Shown in pieces: positions 1 to 8,749 of a stretch of 64,000 bases of DNA (position 1 is its first letter; each line of letters begins with the position of its first letter). The DNA lies in contig NZ_BNAQ01000001.1 in NCBI RefSeq assembly GCF_014653575.1, positions 682,001 to 746,000 of the forward strand, given 5' to 3'. The notes beneath the pieces are model-generated. The model was given only the letters and a program-made list of their open reading frames with translations, did not search any database and had not been told where the DNA came from. The translations under genes and the position numbers were made by a program. This DNA comes from Sphingomonas glacialis (lineage in GTDB: Bacteria; Pseudomonadota; Alphaproteobacteria; Sphingomonadales; Sphingomonadaceae).

Positions 1-975
1 GGCGCGCAAATCTGGTTCAAACGCGACGAGCTCAATCACACCGGCGCGCACAAGATCAACAATTGCATCGGGCAGATCCTGCTCGCGATGCGCATGGGCA
101 AGACGCGGATCATCGCCGAGACGGGCGCTGGCCAGCACGGCGTCGCCACCGCGACGGTCTGCGCGCGCTTCGGCCTGCCGTGCATCATCTATATGGGCGC
201 CAAGGACATCGAGCGGCAGGCCTCCAACGTGTTCCGCATGAAGCTGCTCGGCGCCGAAGTCCGCCCGGTGACGAGCGGATCGCATTCGCTCAAGGATGCG
301 ATGAACGAGGGCATGCGCGACTGGGTCGCCAACGTCCACGACACGTTCTACATCATCGGCACCGCTGCCGGCCCGCATCCATACCCTGAGATGGTCCGCG
401 ATTTCCAAAGCGTGATCGGCATCGAGGCACGCGCGCAGATGCTCTCGCGGATTAACCGCCTGCCCGACATGCTCGTCGCGGCGATCGGCGGCGGGTCGAA
501 CGCGATCGGGCTGTTCCATCCTTTCCTCGACGATAGCGACGTCATGATGCTCGGCGTCGAAGCGGCGGGTCGCGGGCTCGACAAGGAGCATGCGGCGTCG
601 CTCGCCGGCGGCACGCCGGGCATCCTCCACGGCAACAAGACCTATCTGCTGCAGGACGAAGACGGCCAGATCACAGAGGCGCATTCAATCTCGGCGGGGC
701 TCGACTATCCGGGCATTGGCCCCGAGCACAGCTGGCTGCACTCGATCGGCCGCGTCCAATACACCTCGATCACCGACACCGAGGCGCTCGATGCGTTCCA
801 GCTGCTGTGCCGCACCGAGGGCATCATCCCCGCTTTGGAACCATCCCACGCCATCGCCGCGGTGGCGAAGCGCGCGCGCGAAATGGACCGCGACCAGATC
901 ATCCTCGCGAACCTGTGCGGGCGCGGCGACAAGGACATCTTCACCGTCGCCGAGGCGCTCGGGGTGGCGCTATGA
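1..975 (+). CDS. trpB: Tryptophan synthase beta chain (5' end missing)
   Basis: PLP enzyme that condenses indole with L-serine to give L-tryptophan, the last step of the pathway, as an alpha2-beta2 complex with TrpA. The frame is open from base 1, so the gene begins before the window; 324 residues are visible and roughly 80 N-terminal residues are missing against the usual length of about 400. The PLP-lysine motif HKINN is at bases 49-63, and the glycine-rich phosphate-binding motif GGGSNAIG is at about 487-510. The C-terminal CGRGDKD motif is also present. trpA follows 130 bases downstream, separated by a repeat element. Confidence 0.97.
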   Translation, partial: GAQIWFKRDELNHTGAHKINNCIGQILLAMRMGKTRIIAETGAGQHGVATATVCARFGLPCIIYMGAKDIERQASNVFRMKLLGAEVRPVTSGSHSLKDAMNEGMRDWVANVHDTFYIIGTAAGPHPYPEMVRDFQSVIGIEARAQMLSRINRLPDMLVAAIGGGSNAIGLFHPFLDDSDVMMLGVEAAGRGLDKEHAASLAGGTPGILHGNKTYLLQDEDGQITEAHSISAGLDYPGIGPEHSWLHSIGRVQYTSITDTEALDAFQLLCRTEGIIPALEPSHAIAAVAKRAREMDRDQIILANLCGRGDKDIFTVAEALGVAL

Positions 976-994
976 GCGCCGTCCAGAAGGCATC

Positions 995-1100
995 GTCACC
1001 CCGGCCTTGTGCCGGGGTCCACCAAGCCGCAAACTCCCCAGTCCGACACTCTTGCGTTGCGCTCGCTGCACAGTGGACCCCGGCACAAGGCCGGAGTGAC
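995..1100. repeat. REPIN-like paired inverted repeat between trpB and trpA
   Basis: Two 28-base arms, 995-1022 and 1073-1100, are inverted copies of each other and match at 27 of 28 positions. The core is ccccggccttgtgccgggg, itself near-palindromic. About 50 bases lie between the arms. This architecture (two inverted REP units around a short spacer) is that of a REPIN. The element ends 5 bases before the trpA start codon, so its right arm would sit at the trpA ribosome-binding site. Two elements of the same layout but different sequence lie at 2771-2920 and 8623-8740. Confidence 0.75.
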
Positions 1101-1105
1101 GACCG

Positions 1106-1903
1106 ATGAGTAACCGCCTCGCCGCCGCCTTCGCCAAGGGCCACCCCGCGCTCGTCACCTTCGTCACCGCCGGTGACGGCCCGACGCCTGCGATCCTCGA
1201 CGCGCTCGTCGAGGGCGGCGCCGACGTGATCGAGCTCGGCATGCCGTTCACCGATCCGATGGCCGATGGCCCCGCGATCCAGGCGGCGAACATCCGCAGC
1301 TTGCTCGCCGGCACGCGCACCGCCGACATCCTCGCGATCGCGACCGACTTCCGCGCGCGCCACCCGGATACCCCGCTGGTCCTGATGGGCTATGCCAATC
1401 CGATGACGATCCGTGGCGGCGCGTGGTTCGCTGACGCCGCGCATGCAGCGGGCGTCGACGGCGTGATCTGCGTCGACATCCCGCCCGAGGAAGACCCCGC
1501 ACTCGGCCCCGCGCTGCGCGCCAAGGGCATCGCGCCGATCCGCCTCGCCACGCCGACCACCGACGCAGCCCGCCTCCCCGTCGTGCTCGATGGCGCGAAC
1601 GGCTTCCTCTATTACGTCTCGGTTGCCGGCATCACCGGGCTGCAGCAGGCGGCGCAGACCTCGATCGACGAAGCGGTCAAGCGGCTCAAGGCGCATACCG
1701 ACCTCCCCGTCGCGGTCGGCTTCGGCGTGCGCACGCCCGAACAGGCCGCTGCAATCGCCAAGGTCGCCGACGGCGTCGTCGTCGGCTCGGCGATCGTCGA
1801 GCTCGTCGCCGAACATGGCGCGGCAGCGCCGCACGCCGTGCGCGCCTATATCCAGTCCCTGTCGGCGGCGATCCGCACCGCCCGCGAAGGAGTTCCCGCA
1901 TGA
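1106..1903 (+). CDS. trpA: Tryptophan synthase alpha chain
   Basis: Cleaves indole-3-glycerol phosphate to indole and glyceraldehyde-3-phosphate and channels indole to TrpB. The protein has 265 residues, the normal length for a TIM-barrel TrpA. The catalytic acids are visible as Glu43 and Asp54 in the segment [13 protein letters not shown]. The phosphate-binding glycines (GFGVRTPEQ) are near residue 210. The stop codon overlaps the accD start as ATGA, so the two are probably translationally coupled. Confidence 0.97.
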   Translation: MSNRLAAAFAKGHPALVTFVTAGDGPTPAILDALVEGGADVIELGMPFTDPMADGPAIQAANIRSLLAGTRTADILAIATDFRARHPDTPLVLMGYANPMTIRGGAWFADAAHAAGVDGVICVDIPPEEDPALGPALRAKGIAPIRLATPTTDAARLPVVLDGANGFLYYVSVAGITGLQQAAQTSIDEAVKRLKAHTDLPVAVGFGVRTPEQAAAIAKVADGVVVGSAIVELVAEHGAAAPHAVRAYIQSLSAAIRTAREGVPA

Positions 1904-2760
1904 GCTGGCTCACCAGCGTCCGCAACGCGCTCGCCTATGTCGTCCCCGTCAAGAAAGAAACGCCCGACAATCTGTGGCACAAGTGCAAGAGCTGCGGGAC
2001 GATGACGTTCCACAAGGAGCTCGAGGACAATCTCCACGTCTGCCCGCATTGCGACCATCATGATCGCATCGGGCCGCTGCTGCGCTTCGAATATGTGTTC
2101 GACAAAGGCAGCTACACGATCGTGCCGCTCCCCAAGGTGCCCGACGACCCGCTCAAGTTCCGCGACACCAAGCGCTATGTCGATCGAATCAAGGCCGCGC
2201 GCGTCGCAACGTCGGAAGGCGATGCGCTGATCACGGCGCGCGGGACGATCGAGGGCCGCAAGGCGGTGATCGGCGTCCAGGACTTCGCCTTCATGGGCGG
2301 ATCGATGGGGCTTGCGGTCGGCGAGGCGTTCATCCGCGGCGTCGAGACCGCGATCCAGGAGAATTGCCCGTACATCATCTTCACCGCCGCCGGCGGCGCG
2401 CGGATGCAGGAAGGCATTCTCAGCCTGATGCAGATGCCGCGCGCGACGGTGGCGATCGCGATGCTGCACGATGCCGGACTGCCCTATATGGTCGTGCTGA
2501 CCGATCCGACGACGGGCGGCGTGACCGCGAGCTATGCGATGCTCGGCGACGTCCAGATCGCCGAGCCCGGCGCCTTGATCGGTTTCGCCGGCCAGCGCGT
2601 GATCGAGCAGACGATACGCGAGAAGCTACCCGACGGCTTCCAGCGCGCGGAATACCTGCTCGAGCATGGCATGATCGACATGGTCAAGCATCGCCGCGAC
2701 CTGCGCGCGACGCTGGCGAGCCTGATCGACTATCTGTGCGGCGCGAAGATCGCTGCGTAG
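1900..2760 (+). CDS. accD: Acetyl-CoA carboxylase carboxyltransferase subunit beta
   Basis: Beta half of the carboxyltransferase that moves the carboxyl group from carboxybiotin to acetyl-CoA, the first committed step of fatty acid synthesis; the partner is AccA, not in this window. The protein has 286 residues. An N-terminal zinc ribbon uses Cys29, Cys32, Cys48 and Cys51. The crotonase-fold core includes the motifs [11 protein letters not shown] and [11 protein letters not shown]. It starts inside the trpA stop codon. The order trpA-accD-folC is common in Alphaproteobacteria. Confidence 0.97.
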   Translation: MSWLTSVRNALAYVVPVKKETPDNLWHKCKSCGTMTFHKELEDNLHVCPHCDHHDRIGPLLRFEYVFDKGSYTIVPLPKVPDDPLKFRDTKRYVDRIKAARVATSEGDALITARGTIEGRKAVIGVQDFAFMGGSMGLAVGEAFIRGVETAIQENCPYIIFTAAGGARMQEGILSLMQMPRATVAIAMLHDAGLPYMVVLTDPTTGGVTASYAMLGDVQIAEPGALIGFAGQRVIEQTIREKLPDGFQRAEYLLEHGMIDMVKHRRDLRATLASLIDYLCGAKIAA

Positions 2761-2770
2761 CGCAACCAAC

Positions 2771-2920
2771 GCCCCTCCCGCTTGCGGGAGGGGCCGGGGG
2801 GTTGGCGCGCTATGCACGCGCGCTACGCCTGCCGGGGTGGGCTAGCGCTCTCAACGCGCGTATCGTTTGCTGATAGCGCGCGCCCACCCCCTACCCCCTC
2901 CCGCAAGCGGGAGTGGAGGA
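2771..2920. repeat. REPIN-like paired inverted repeat between accD and folC
   Basis: A perfect 10-bp hairpin with a 2-base loop lies at 2772-2793 (cccctcccgc tt gcgggagggg). A near-copy lies at 2895-2916 in inverted order with its flanking G-rich tract. The outer arms therefore form an inverted repeat of about 40 bases around a roughly 60-base middle. The right hairpin runs into the folC ribosome-binding site (GGAGGA at 2915-2920), so folding could reduce folC translation. It could also stop transcription leaving accD. Confidence 0.7.
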
Positions 2921-2926
2921 GTTGAA

Positions 2927-4264
2927 ATGCCCGATCACGCAACTTCCACCGACTCAGCGGTCCAAGCCCAGCTCGACCGGCTCTGGTCGCTTTCCCCCGG
3001 CGCCGACATCCTTGGGCTCGAGCGCATCACGGCGCTGCTCGACCGACTCGGTAATCCGCACCACCGCCTGCCCCCGGTGATCCATGTCGCGGGCACGAAC
3101 GGCAAAGGCTCGACCTGCGCGTTCCTGCGTTCGGCGATCGAAGCGTCGGGGCTTACCGCGCACGTCTACACCAGCCCGCATCTGGTCCGCTTCAACGAGC
3201 GGATCCGCCTCGCCGGCACCCTCATCACCGACGATGCCCTCGCGACCTTGCTCGCCGAAGTGCTCGATCACGCCGCCGACCTGACGGCGAGCTTCTTCGA
3301 AGTCACCACCGCCGCCGCCTTCCTCGCCTTCAGCCGCACGCCCGCCGACGTGTGCATCATCGAGGTCGGGCTTGGCGGCCGACTCGATGCGACCAACGTG
3401 GTGCCGGCGCCGATCGTCACCGGGATCGCGCAACTCGGGATCGATCATCAGAGCTTTCTCGGTGAAACGCTCGGGGAGATCGCGGGCGAAAAGGCCGGGA
3501 TCGCCAAGTCGGGTGTTCCGCTCGTCACGATGCGCTATCCCGCGCCGATCGCAACACGCGTCGCTGCGGTCGCGCGGACGGTCGGAGCCAAGCCAGCGCC
3601 CGCGGGCGACGACTGGCACTTCACGGTGGAAAGCGATCGCCTGATCTATACCGACGCCAATGGCACGATCGAAACCCCGCTCCCGCGCATGGCGGGCCCG
3701 CACCAGCCCGAGAACCTTGCGCTCGCCATAGCGCTGCTGCGGCATCAATCCACGCTTGCGATCCCAGCCGACGCCTATCGCATCGCCGCCGAGACGACGC
3801 ACTGGCCCGCGCGGATGCAGCGGCTCCACCCCGGCCCGCTACTCGACCAGCTTCCAGCAGGCAGCCAGCTGTGGCTCGACGGCGGTCACAACCCTGCCGC
3901 AGCACAGGCGATCGCAGCCGCACTCGATACGATCGCACATCCCGCCGTCGGGCGGAGCGAAGTGCATCTCGTGCTCGGCATGCTCGCGAACAAGGATCCG
4001 GTCGGGCTGCTCACCCCGTTCGCGCGGCTGGCGACGACGCTTCACGCGGTGCCCGTCCCGAACCACGAGCATCACGCGCCCGCTGCGCTCGCCGCGGTTG
4101 CGCATGACCTCGGGATCGCAGCCCATACCAGCGCCGATATTGCGGGTGCGTTGCGCGACATCACGACGATCGCCGATCCGGCCGAGCCGCCGATCGTGCT
4201 GATTCTGGGCTCGCTCTACCTCGCCGGGGAAGCGCTTTCGGCGAATCTCGAGGCGCCAGACTAA
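2927..4264 (+). CDS. folC: Folylpolyglutamate synthase / dihydrofolate synthase
   Basis: ATP-dependent ligase that adds glutamate to dihydropteroate and to folates. The protein has 445 residues. The ATP-binding P-loop GTNGKGST is at residues 56-63, followed by the family motif TSPHLVRFNERI. The C-terminal ligase domain contains DGGHNPAA. The start at 2927 is chosen over an in-frame ATG 60 bases upstream because GGAGGA sits 6 bases ahead of it and the longer form would be translated through the repeat element. Confidence 0.95.
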   Translation: MPDHATSTDSAVQAQLDRLWSLSPGADILGLERITALLDRLGNPHHRLPPVIHVAGTNGKGSTCAFLRSAIEASGLTAHVYTSPHLVRFNERIRLAGTLITDDALATLLAEVLDHAADLTASFFEVTTAAAFLAFSRTPADVCIIEVGLGGRLDATNVVPAPIVTGIAQLGIDHQSFLGETLGEIAGEKAGIAKSGVPLVTMRYPAPIATRVAAVARTVGAKPAPAGDDWHFTVESDRLIYTDANGTIETPLPRMAGPHQPENLALAIALLRHQSTLAIPADAYRIAAETTHWPARMQRLHPGPLLDQLPAGSQLWLDGGHNPAAAQAIAAALDTIAHPAVGRSEVHLVLGMLANKDPVGLLTPFARLATTLHAVPVPNHEHHAPAALAAVAHDLGIAAHTSADIAGALRDITTIADPAEPPIVLILGSLYLAGEALSANLEAPD

Positions 4265-4273
4265 CGCGCTTTT

Positions 4274-4295
4274 ATTGCGATTGACTTGCAATAGC
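4274..4295 (+). promoter_or_regulatory. Candidate iron-type (Fur-like) operator
   Basis: The 22-base stretch starting attgcgattgacttgcaat has an ATTGC/GCAAT dyad. It matches 16 of 22 positions of a Fur-box-like sequence recalled from proteobacteria (attgcgaatgattctcat then tagc). It lies 39 bases before the start of the downstream small gene. The match is by eye only and no metal-related function is known for the gene. Confidence 0.35.
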
Positions 4296-4334
4296 GAATG
4301 CCAGAGGATGCTCTCAGCAACGGAGCATCCCCTC

Positions 4335-4796
4335 ATGAGTCTCAGCCCAGCCCCCTCGCCCAGCCCCGCACAGCGCCCGTCGGGGCTCGCCGCCAGCTTG
4401 CCGAATGCGATGCCGGAAGACCCCAATGCGCGCTTGCTGCTGTTCGCATTCCGCCGGCTCGGCGCGAACGGCCTCAACGACGCGCACGGCGCGCAGGCGT
4501 TGTTTCACAGCTTTGGCGCAGCGTTTCGCCGGCCCTTGCTGTTGCTCCGGACGATGATGGCCGATCTCGCACATTCCGCGACTTGCCCGATCGCGATCGC
4601 GCCGTGCTGCTGTCTGCGGATGACGAGCGCCGAGGCCGCGATCCTGACGATCGTCGCCCGCGCCGAGACCGCCCCCGAAACCGCACGGCTGCTGCTCGGC
4701 GACTTGATCGGCGTGCGTCGTCCTGACGGCGTGCTCGCCAGCGTCACCGCGCTGGCGCAGGCGTTCGCCGATGCCGGGCGACCGGTTACGGGGTGA
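4335..4796 (+). CDS. Small conserved protein, DUF6628-like
   Basis: A 153-residue protein that I associate with a sphingomonad family annotated as DUF6628; the assignment is from memory of the pattern (NARLLLFAFRRLGANGL, FRRPLLLLRTMMADLA, a CCCLRM cysteine run and MTSAEAAIL). No catalytic motif is recognised. The cysteine run PCCCLRMT near residue 95 could bind metal. The ATG at 4335 is preferred because upstream codons run through the candidate operator. The gene is convergent with the AmpG-like gene, with only 5 bases between the two stop codons. Confidence 0.75.
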   Translation: MSLSPAPSPSPAQRPSGLAASLPNAMPEDPNARLLLFAFRRLGANGLNDAHGAQALFHSFGAAFRRPLLLLRTMMADLAHSATCPIAIAPCCCLRMTSAEAAILTIVARAETAPETARLLLGDLIGVRRPDGVLASVTALAQAFADAGRPVTG

Positions 4797-4801
4797 AGCC
4801 G

Positions 4802-6118
4802 CTAGCCGGCCGGTCGCGCATCCTCGGTCTCGCCGACCGAGGCGTCGATCAGCCCCTTGCGGCTCATCCACCAGAACAGCAGCACGCCCGGCAGCGCCGC
4901 GACCGTCGTCAGCAGGTAGAAGTTCACATAGCCCATCGCGTCGATCAGGCCGCCCGCGGTGGTGCCCGTCACCGCGCGCCCGACGATGCTCGTCGCCGCC
5001 GAGATCAGCGCATATTGCGCCGCGGTGAAGCGCGAATTGGTCAGCGCCGAGAAATAGGCGACGACGGTGACGCCGCCGATCCCGCTCGAGAAATTCTCGA
5101 AGCCGATCGCGCCCGCCATGCCGAGGTTCGAATGCCCCGCCATCGCCAGCCCGGCAAAGCTGAGGTTCGACACCATCATCAGCACGAGCGAAATCAGCAC
5201 CGAGCGCTTCATGCCCAGCCGCGTATAGATCAACCCGCCGATGAAGATCCCGACGAGATAGGCGAGGAAGCCGATCCACACGTCGTAAAAGGCGATCTCG
5301 TCATTGGTGAATTTGAGCGAGTCGAACAGCAGTCGGAAGGTCAGATTGGCGAGCGTGTCGCCGATCTTGTGGATCAGGATGAACAGCAAGACGAGCAAAG
5401 CGCCCTGCCGCTGGAAGAATTGCACGAACGGCCCGATGATCGACGCGCCGAGATTGGCGATCCCGCCGCGTGCATCGGGCTCGCGGTGCCGCTCTGGCTC
5501 GCCGTAGAGTAGGCCCGCGATCATCGCGGGAAGCGCGAACAGGCCGCACAGCAGATAGGCATTCGACCAGCCGAAGCGCGCCGCGACGACCAGAGCGAGC
5601 GCGCCCGCGCCCGCCGAACCGAGCCGCCAGCCATATTGCGACATGCCCGAGCCGACGCCCAATTGCCGCGGCTCGAGGATTTCGATGCGATACGCGTCGA
5701 TCACGATGTCGAAGGTCGCCCCCGCCGCGCCGACCAGGATCGCCGCGATCGCAGTCGCGTAAATGTCGGCCTTTGGATCGACCAAAGCGAGGTTGGCGAC
5801 CGCCGCCATCACCAGCAACCCGGCGACGATCAGCCACGACACACGCTGTCCGAGCCGCCCGATCAGCGGCACGTGGACGCCGTCGACGACCCACGCCCAG
5901 ATCCATTTGAGGTTGTAGACCAGAAAGGCGAGGCTGAACGCGGTTACCGTCGATTTGGTGATGCCGCTCTGCGCCAATCGCGTCGTCAGCGTCGCGCCGA
6001 TCATCGCGAACGGGAAGCCCGACGAGATCCCCAATGCCAGCGCGGCGAACGGTGCCTTTTCAAGATACGGCCGGACACCGTCCCACCAATTCGGGTCGCG
6101 CCCGGTCACCGCATCCAT
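4802..6118 (-). CDS. ampG: AmpG-like muropeptide MFS permease
   Basis: A 438-residue inner-membrane protein with about 12 hydrophobic segments. AmpG permeases import GlcNAc-anhydroMurNAc peptides for cell-wall recycling and influence beta-lactamase induction. Supporting segments are SGFPFAMIGATLTTRL in helix 1, the LVYNLKWIWAWVVDG loop and FDIVIDAYRIEILEP, all of which correspond to conserved AmpG positions. The ATG at 6118 starts MDAVTGRDPNWWDG. No beta-lactamase or ampD gene is next to it. Confidence 0.85.
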   Translation of the reverse strand: MDAVTGRDPNWWDGVRPYLEKAPFAALALGISSGFPFAMIGATLTTRLAQSGITKSTVTAFSLAFLVYNLKWIWAWVVDGVHVPLIGRLGQRVSWLIVAGLLVMAAVANLALVDPKADIYATAIAAILVGAAGATFDIVIDAYRIEILEPRQLGVGSGMSQYGWRLGSAGAGALALVVAARFGWSNAYLLCGLFALPAMIAGLLYGEPERHREPDARGGIANLGASIIGPFVQFFQRQGALLVLLFILIHKIGDTLANLTFRLLFDSLKFTNDEIAFYDVWIGFLAYLVGIFIGGLIYTRLGMKRSVLISLVLMMVSNLSFAGLAMAGHSNLGMAGAIGFENFSSGIGGVTVVAYFSALTNSRFTAAQYALISAATSIVGRAVTGTTAGGLIDAMGYVNFYLLTTVAALPGVLLFWWMSRKGLIDASVGETEDARPAG

Positions 6119-6216
6119 TCGTCACTCGCCCCTTGCTCGTTAAAGCGCGAGACTAGCGGTAAATCACGTCGGAGGAACCTCCCAATCGTCACCCCGTCAC
6201 GGACCGGGGCGAGCGA

Positions 6217-6648
6217 TCAGCTTACGGTCACGAACAAACTGAAGCCGTTGGGCATGCGCTTGGGCTTCTTCCCCTCGAGCACGGCTTCGATTGCGGCAAT
6301 CGCCGCGAGCAAATCACGCTGCGCATAGGGCTTCGCCAGGCACCCTGCGGCGACTTCACGCCCGCCCTCGGGGCAAGAGCCCGTCACGAACAGCACCGGC
6401 ACGCCGACGCCATGCGCCGCGCGCGCGACGTCGAGCCCGCTGCCATCGGCCAAGCTGATGTCGACCAGCACCAGATCGATCTCGCGCTCGCGCCCGATGA
6501 CCGCAAGCGCATCGGCGACGCGGTCGACCGTGGCCACCACAGAATATTCGGCATCCCGCAGGAAATGCTCGGTGTCGAACGCCACCAACGGCTCGTCTTC
6601 GACAAGCAAGAGGTTGGAAATCCGCCGCTTCTTCTTCGCGAAAAGCAT
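6217..6648 (-). CDS. Single-domain response regulator
   Basis: A CheY-like receiver with no output domain. Acid pocket Glu17, Asp18 and Glu19, phospho-acceptor Asp63 (LVDIS), Thr89 (FVTGS) and Lys106 (AKPY) are all present. The ATG at 6648 gives 143 residues, the normal size. An upstream GTG at 6717 would add 23 residues that do not look like a receiver. No histidine kinase is adjacent, so it probably acts through a distant kinase. It is divergent from the pseudouridine synthase gene, and the AT-rich stretch around 6747-6785 probably carries both promoters. Confidence 0.88.
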   Translation of the reverse strand: MLFAKKKRRISNLLLVEDEPLVAFDTEHFLRDAEYSVVATVDRVADALAVIGREREIDLVLVDISLADGSGLDVARAAHGVGVPVLFVTGSCPEGGREVAAGCLAKPYAQRDLLAAIAAIEAVLEGKKPKRMPNGFSLFVTVS

Positions 6649-6799
6649 CGCAGGAAATACCCGTCTTTTTTCTGGGGCCACCACAATGGTAGCGCGCGCA
6701 CCGCCCTCGTTACGCACCCGTGCCTTAACGCGCGGCTACGAGATTGGGCACACATTATTTTGTGCGCACAACACGAGATAAATTGGGTATCAGGCGAGT

Positions 6800-8065
6800 G
6801 TGTCCAAGCCCCCTACCCCAATAGACCGCTCGAACGAGCCCCCGCGACCTTCGACGCGACCCAAAGACGAACAGAGGATCGCAAAACTGCTCGCGCGCGC
6901 CGGCGTCGCGTCTCGGCGTGAAGTCGAACGCATGATCGCCGAGGGGCGCGTCGCGCTCGATGGCGTCGTGCTCGATACGCCCGCGACGATCCTGCAATCG
7001 CTCACCGGGGTGACCGTCGATGGCGAGCCGATCGCCGCGCCTGCCGCCGCGCGGCTGTTCCTCTATCACAAGCCCCCCGGCCTGCTCGTCACCGAGCGCG
7101 ATCCCGCCGGGCGCCAGACGATCTACGACCAGCTGCCCGACGATCTGCCGCGGCTCGTGCCCGTCGGCCGGCTCGATCTCAACACCGAGGGCTTGCTCCT
7201 CATGACCACCGACGGCGAATTGAAGCGTCAGCTCGAGCTTCCTGCGACAGGCGTCGAGCGCGCCTATCGTGCCCGCGCGTACGGCCCGATCACGCAGGAG
7301 CAGCTCGAGGAGCTGATCCACGGCGTCGAGATCGAGGGCATTCGCTACGGCTCGATCAACGCCAATCTCGAGCGCCGCACCGGCGCGAACGTGTGGATCG
7401 AGATGATCCTGACCGAGGGCAAGAACCGCGAAGTGCGCCGCGTGCTCGAATATCTCGGGCTCAAGGTCTCGCGCCTGATCCGCACGCGCTACGGCCCGTT
7501 CCTGCTCGGCGATCTCGCGGTCGGCGAGATTGGCGAGGTCAAGCAGCACGACGTCGTCAGCTTCCGCAAGGATCCGACGCGGAAAGGTGGCGGCGAAGCC
7601 CCCAAGCTGGTCGAGAAGCCGCGCCGCGAGCAGCGCGGGCCGCAGCAGATTCCGTCCGCGCCAAAGGCCCCGACGCCCAAGCCGCAGCCCGCGCGGCGCA
7701 TCACCAAGACCTCGGCCAACCGCGCCGACAAGGCGGCGTTCGCCGAACCGACGCGCCAGGCGCAGCCCGGCCGCGATCCGGTCGTGCTGACCAAGGCCAC
7801 CAAGGTGAAACGCTTCTACGACGCCAAGCCGAAGGCCGGCACCGAACCCGTTGCCCCGCGCGCGATCGCGCCGGGCCAGCGGCCGAAGGTGTTCAGCCCC
7901 GAACTCGGCCGCAACGTCCGCGCCAAGCCGGGCCGCACCGCCACGCCGACCGAGACCGCCGAGCGCAAACCCGCCAAGGCGACGCCGCGCACCGCGGGCA
8001 AGGCGCGCGCCGCGCCGTCGAAGCCGGCGCGCGTGAAGATCCACAAGAGCCGGACCAGGAAGTAA
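6800..8065 (+). CDS. RluB/RsuA-family 23S rRNA pseudouridine synthase with long basic tail
   Basis: Converts a uridine in rRNA to pseudouridine. An S4 RNA-binding domain at residues about 24-80 is followed by the catalytic domain with GRLDLNTEGLLL at 123-134, Asp126 being the catalytic residue. From about residue 255 to the end (421) the protein is a low-complexity Lys/Arg/Pro/Ala extension, probably disordered and RNA-binding, as is usual for alphaproteobacterial members. The start is GTG at 6800 with only a weak ribosome-binding site. rsmD begins 2 bases after its stop codon. Confidence 0.92.
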   Translation: MSKPPTPIDRSNEPPRPSTRPKDEQRIAKLLARAGVASRREVERMIAEGRVALDGVVLDTPATILQSLTGVTVDGEPIAAPAAARLFLYHKPPGLLVTERDPAGRQTIYDQLPDDLPRLVPVGRLDLNTEGLLLMTTDGELKRQLELPATGVERAYRARAYGPITQEQLEELIHGVEIEGIRYGSINANLERRTGANVWIEMILTEGKNREVRRVLEYLGLKVSRLIRTRYGPFLLGDLAVGEIGEVKQHDVVSFRKDPTRKGGGEAPKLVEKPRREQRGPQQIPSAPKAPTPKPQPARRITKTSANRADKAAFAEPTRQAQPGRDPVVLTKATKVKRFYDAKPKAGTEPVAPRAIAPGQRPKVFSPELGRNVRAKPGRTATPTETAERKPAKATPRTAGKARAAPSKPARVKIHKSRTRK

Positions 8066-8066
8066 G

Positions 8067-8615
8067 ATGCGCATCATTGCCGGAAAATGGCGCGGCCGCC
8101 CGCTCGTCGCGCCCAAGGGCGACGCGACTCGCCCGACTGCCGACCGCGTGCGCGAGGCGCTGTTCTCGATGCTCACCAGCCGCGTCGGTAGCTTCGAGGA
8201 ATTGGCGGTCGCCGATTTCTTCGCAGGCTCGGGCGCGCTCGGGATCGAGGCGCTGTCACGCGGCGCCGCGTCGTGCATCTTCGTCGAGCAGGACAAGCCC
8301 GCGCTCGATGCGCTACGCGTGAACTTGACCAAATTGGGCGGCGCGAAGGAAATCGGCGCCGACGTGCGGGCGCAGTCGGTGCTGGCGCTGGGGCTTGCCG
8401 CCAAGCCGCTCGATCTGATCGTGATGGACCCGCCCTATGACAGCGGCGCGGGCGCGGTTGCGCTCGACAAACTCAACCGGCTGGGGTGGATCGGCGAGGC
8501 GACGTGGATCAGCATCGAGACCGCCAAGGCCGAGCTGGTCGAGGTGGCCGGGTTCGTCGAGGACGTTTCGCGCGTCCACGGCAAGGCGCGGATCACGCTG
8601 CTGCGGCGGGCTTGA
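8067..8615 (+). CDS. rsmD: 16S rRNA (guanine966-N2)-methyltransferase
   Basis: SAM-dependent enzyme that methylates G966 in 16S rRNA. The protein has 182 residues, normal length. N-terminal MRIIAGKWRGR and TRPTADRVREALFSML are family signatures. The SAM-binding motif FFAGSGALGIEAL is at 51-63 and the catalytic DPPY at 121-124. It is cotranscribed with the upstream pseudouridine synthase, so the pair forms an rRNA modification operon. Confidence 0.96.
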   Translation: MRIIAGKWRGRPLVAPKGDATRPTADRVREALFSMLTSRVGSFEELAVADFFAGSGALGIEALSRGAASCIFVEQDKPALDALRVNLTKLGGAKEIGADVRAQSVLALGLAAKPLDLIVMDPPYDSGAGAVALDKLNRLGWIGEATWISIETAKAELVEVAGFVEDVSRVHGKARITLLRRA

Positions 8616-8622
8616 ACAGATA

Positions 8623-8740
8623 AGCCCCTCCCCGTCAGGGGAGGGGTTGGGGGTGGGGGATGTCTCACCGAGACCGCCAGCGTTTGAGTCGCGGCACGGC
8701 CCCACCCCAACCCCTCCCCTCCCCTGAAGGGGAGGGGCTT
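8623..8740. repeat. REPIN-like paired inverted repeat between convergent genes
   Basis: The left arm (8623-8659) and the right arm (8701-8740) are inverted copies starting aagcccctcccc and running into a G-rich tract; they differ by one substitution and small indels. Each arm can itself fold (cccctcccc gtc aggggagggg). It lies between convergent rsmD and the phosphate transporter gene and may serve as a bidirectional terminator. It shares layout with the elements at 995-1100 and 2771-2920. Confidence 0.7.
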
Positions 8741-8749
8741 TAGATTAGC

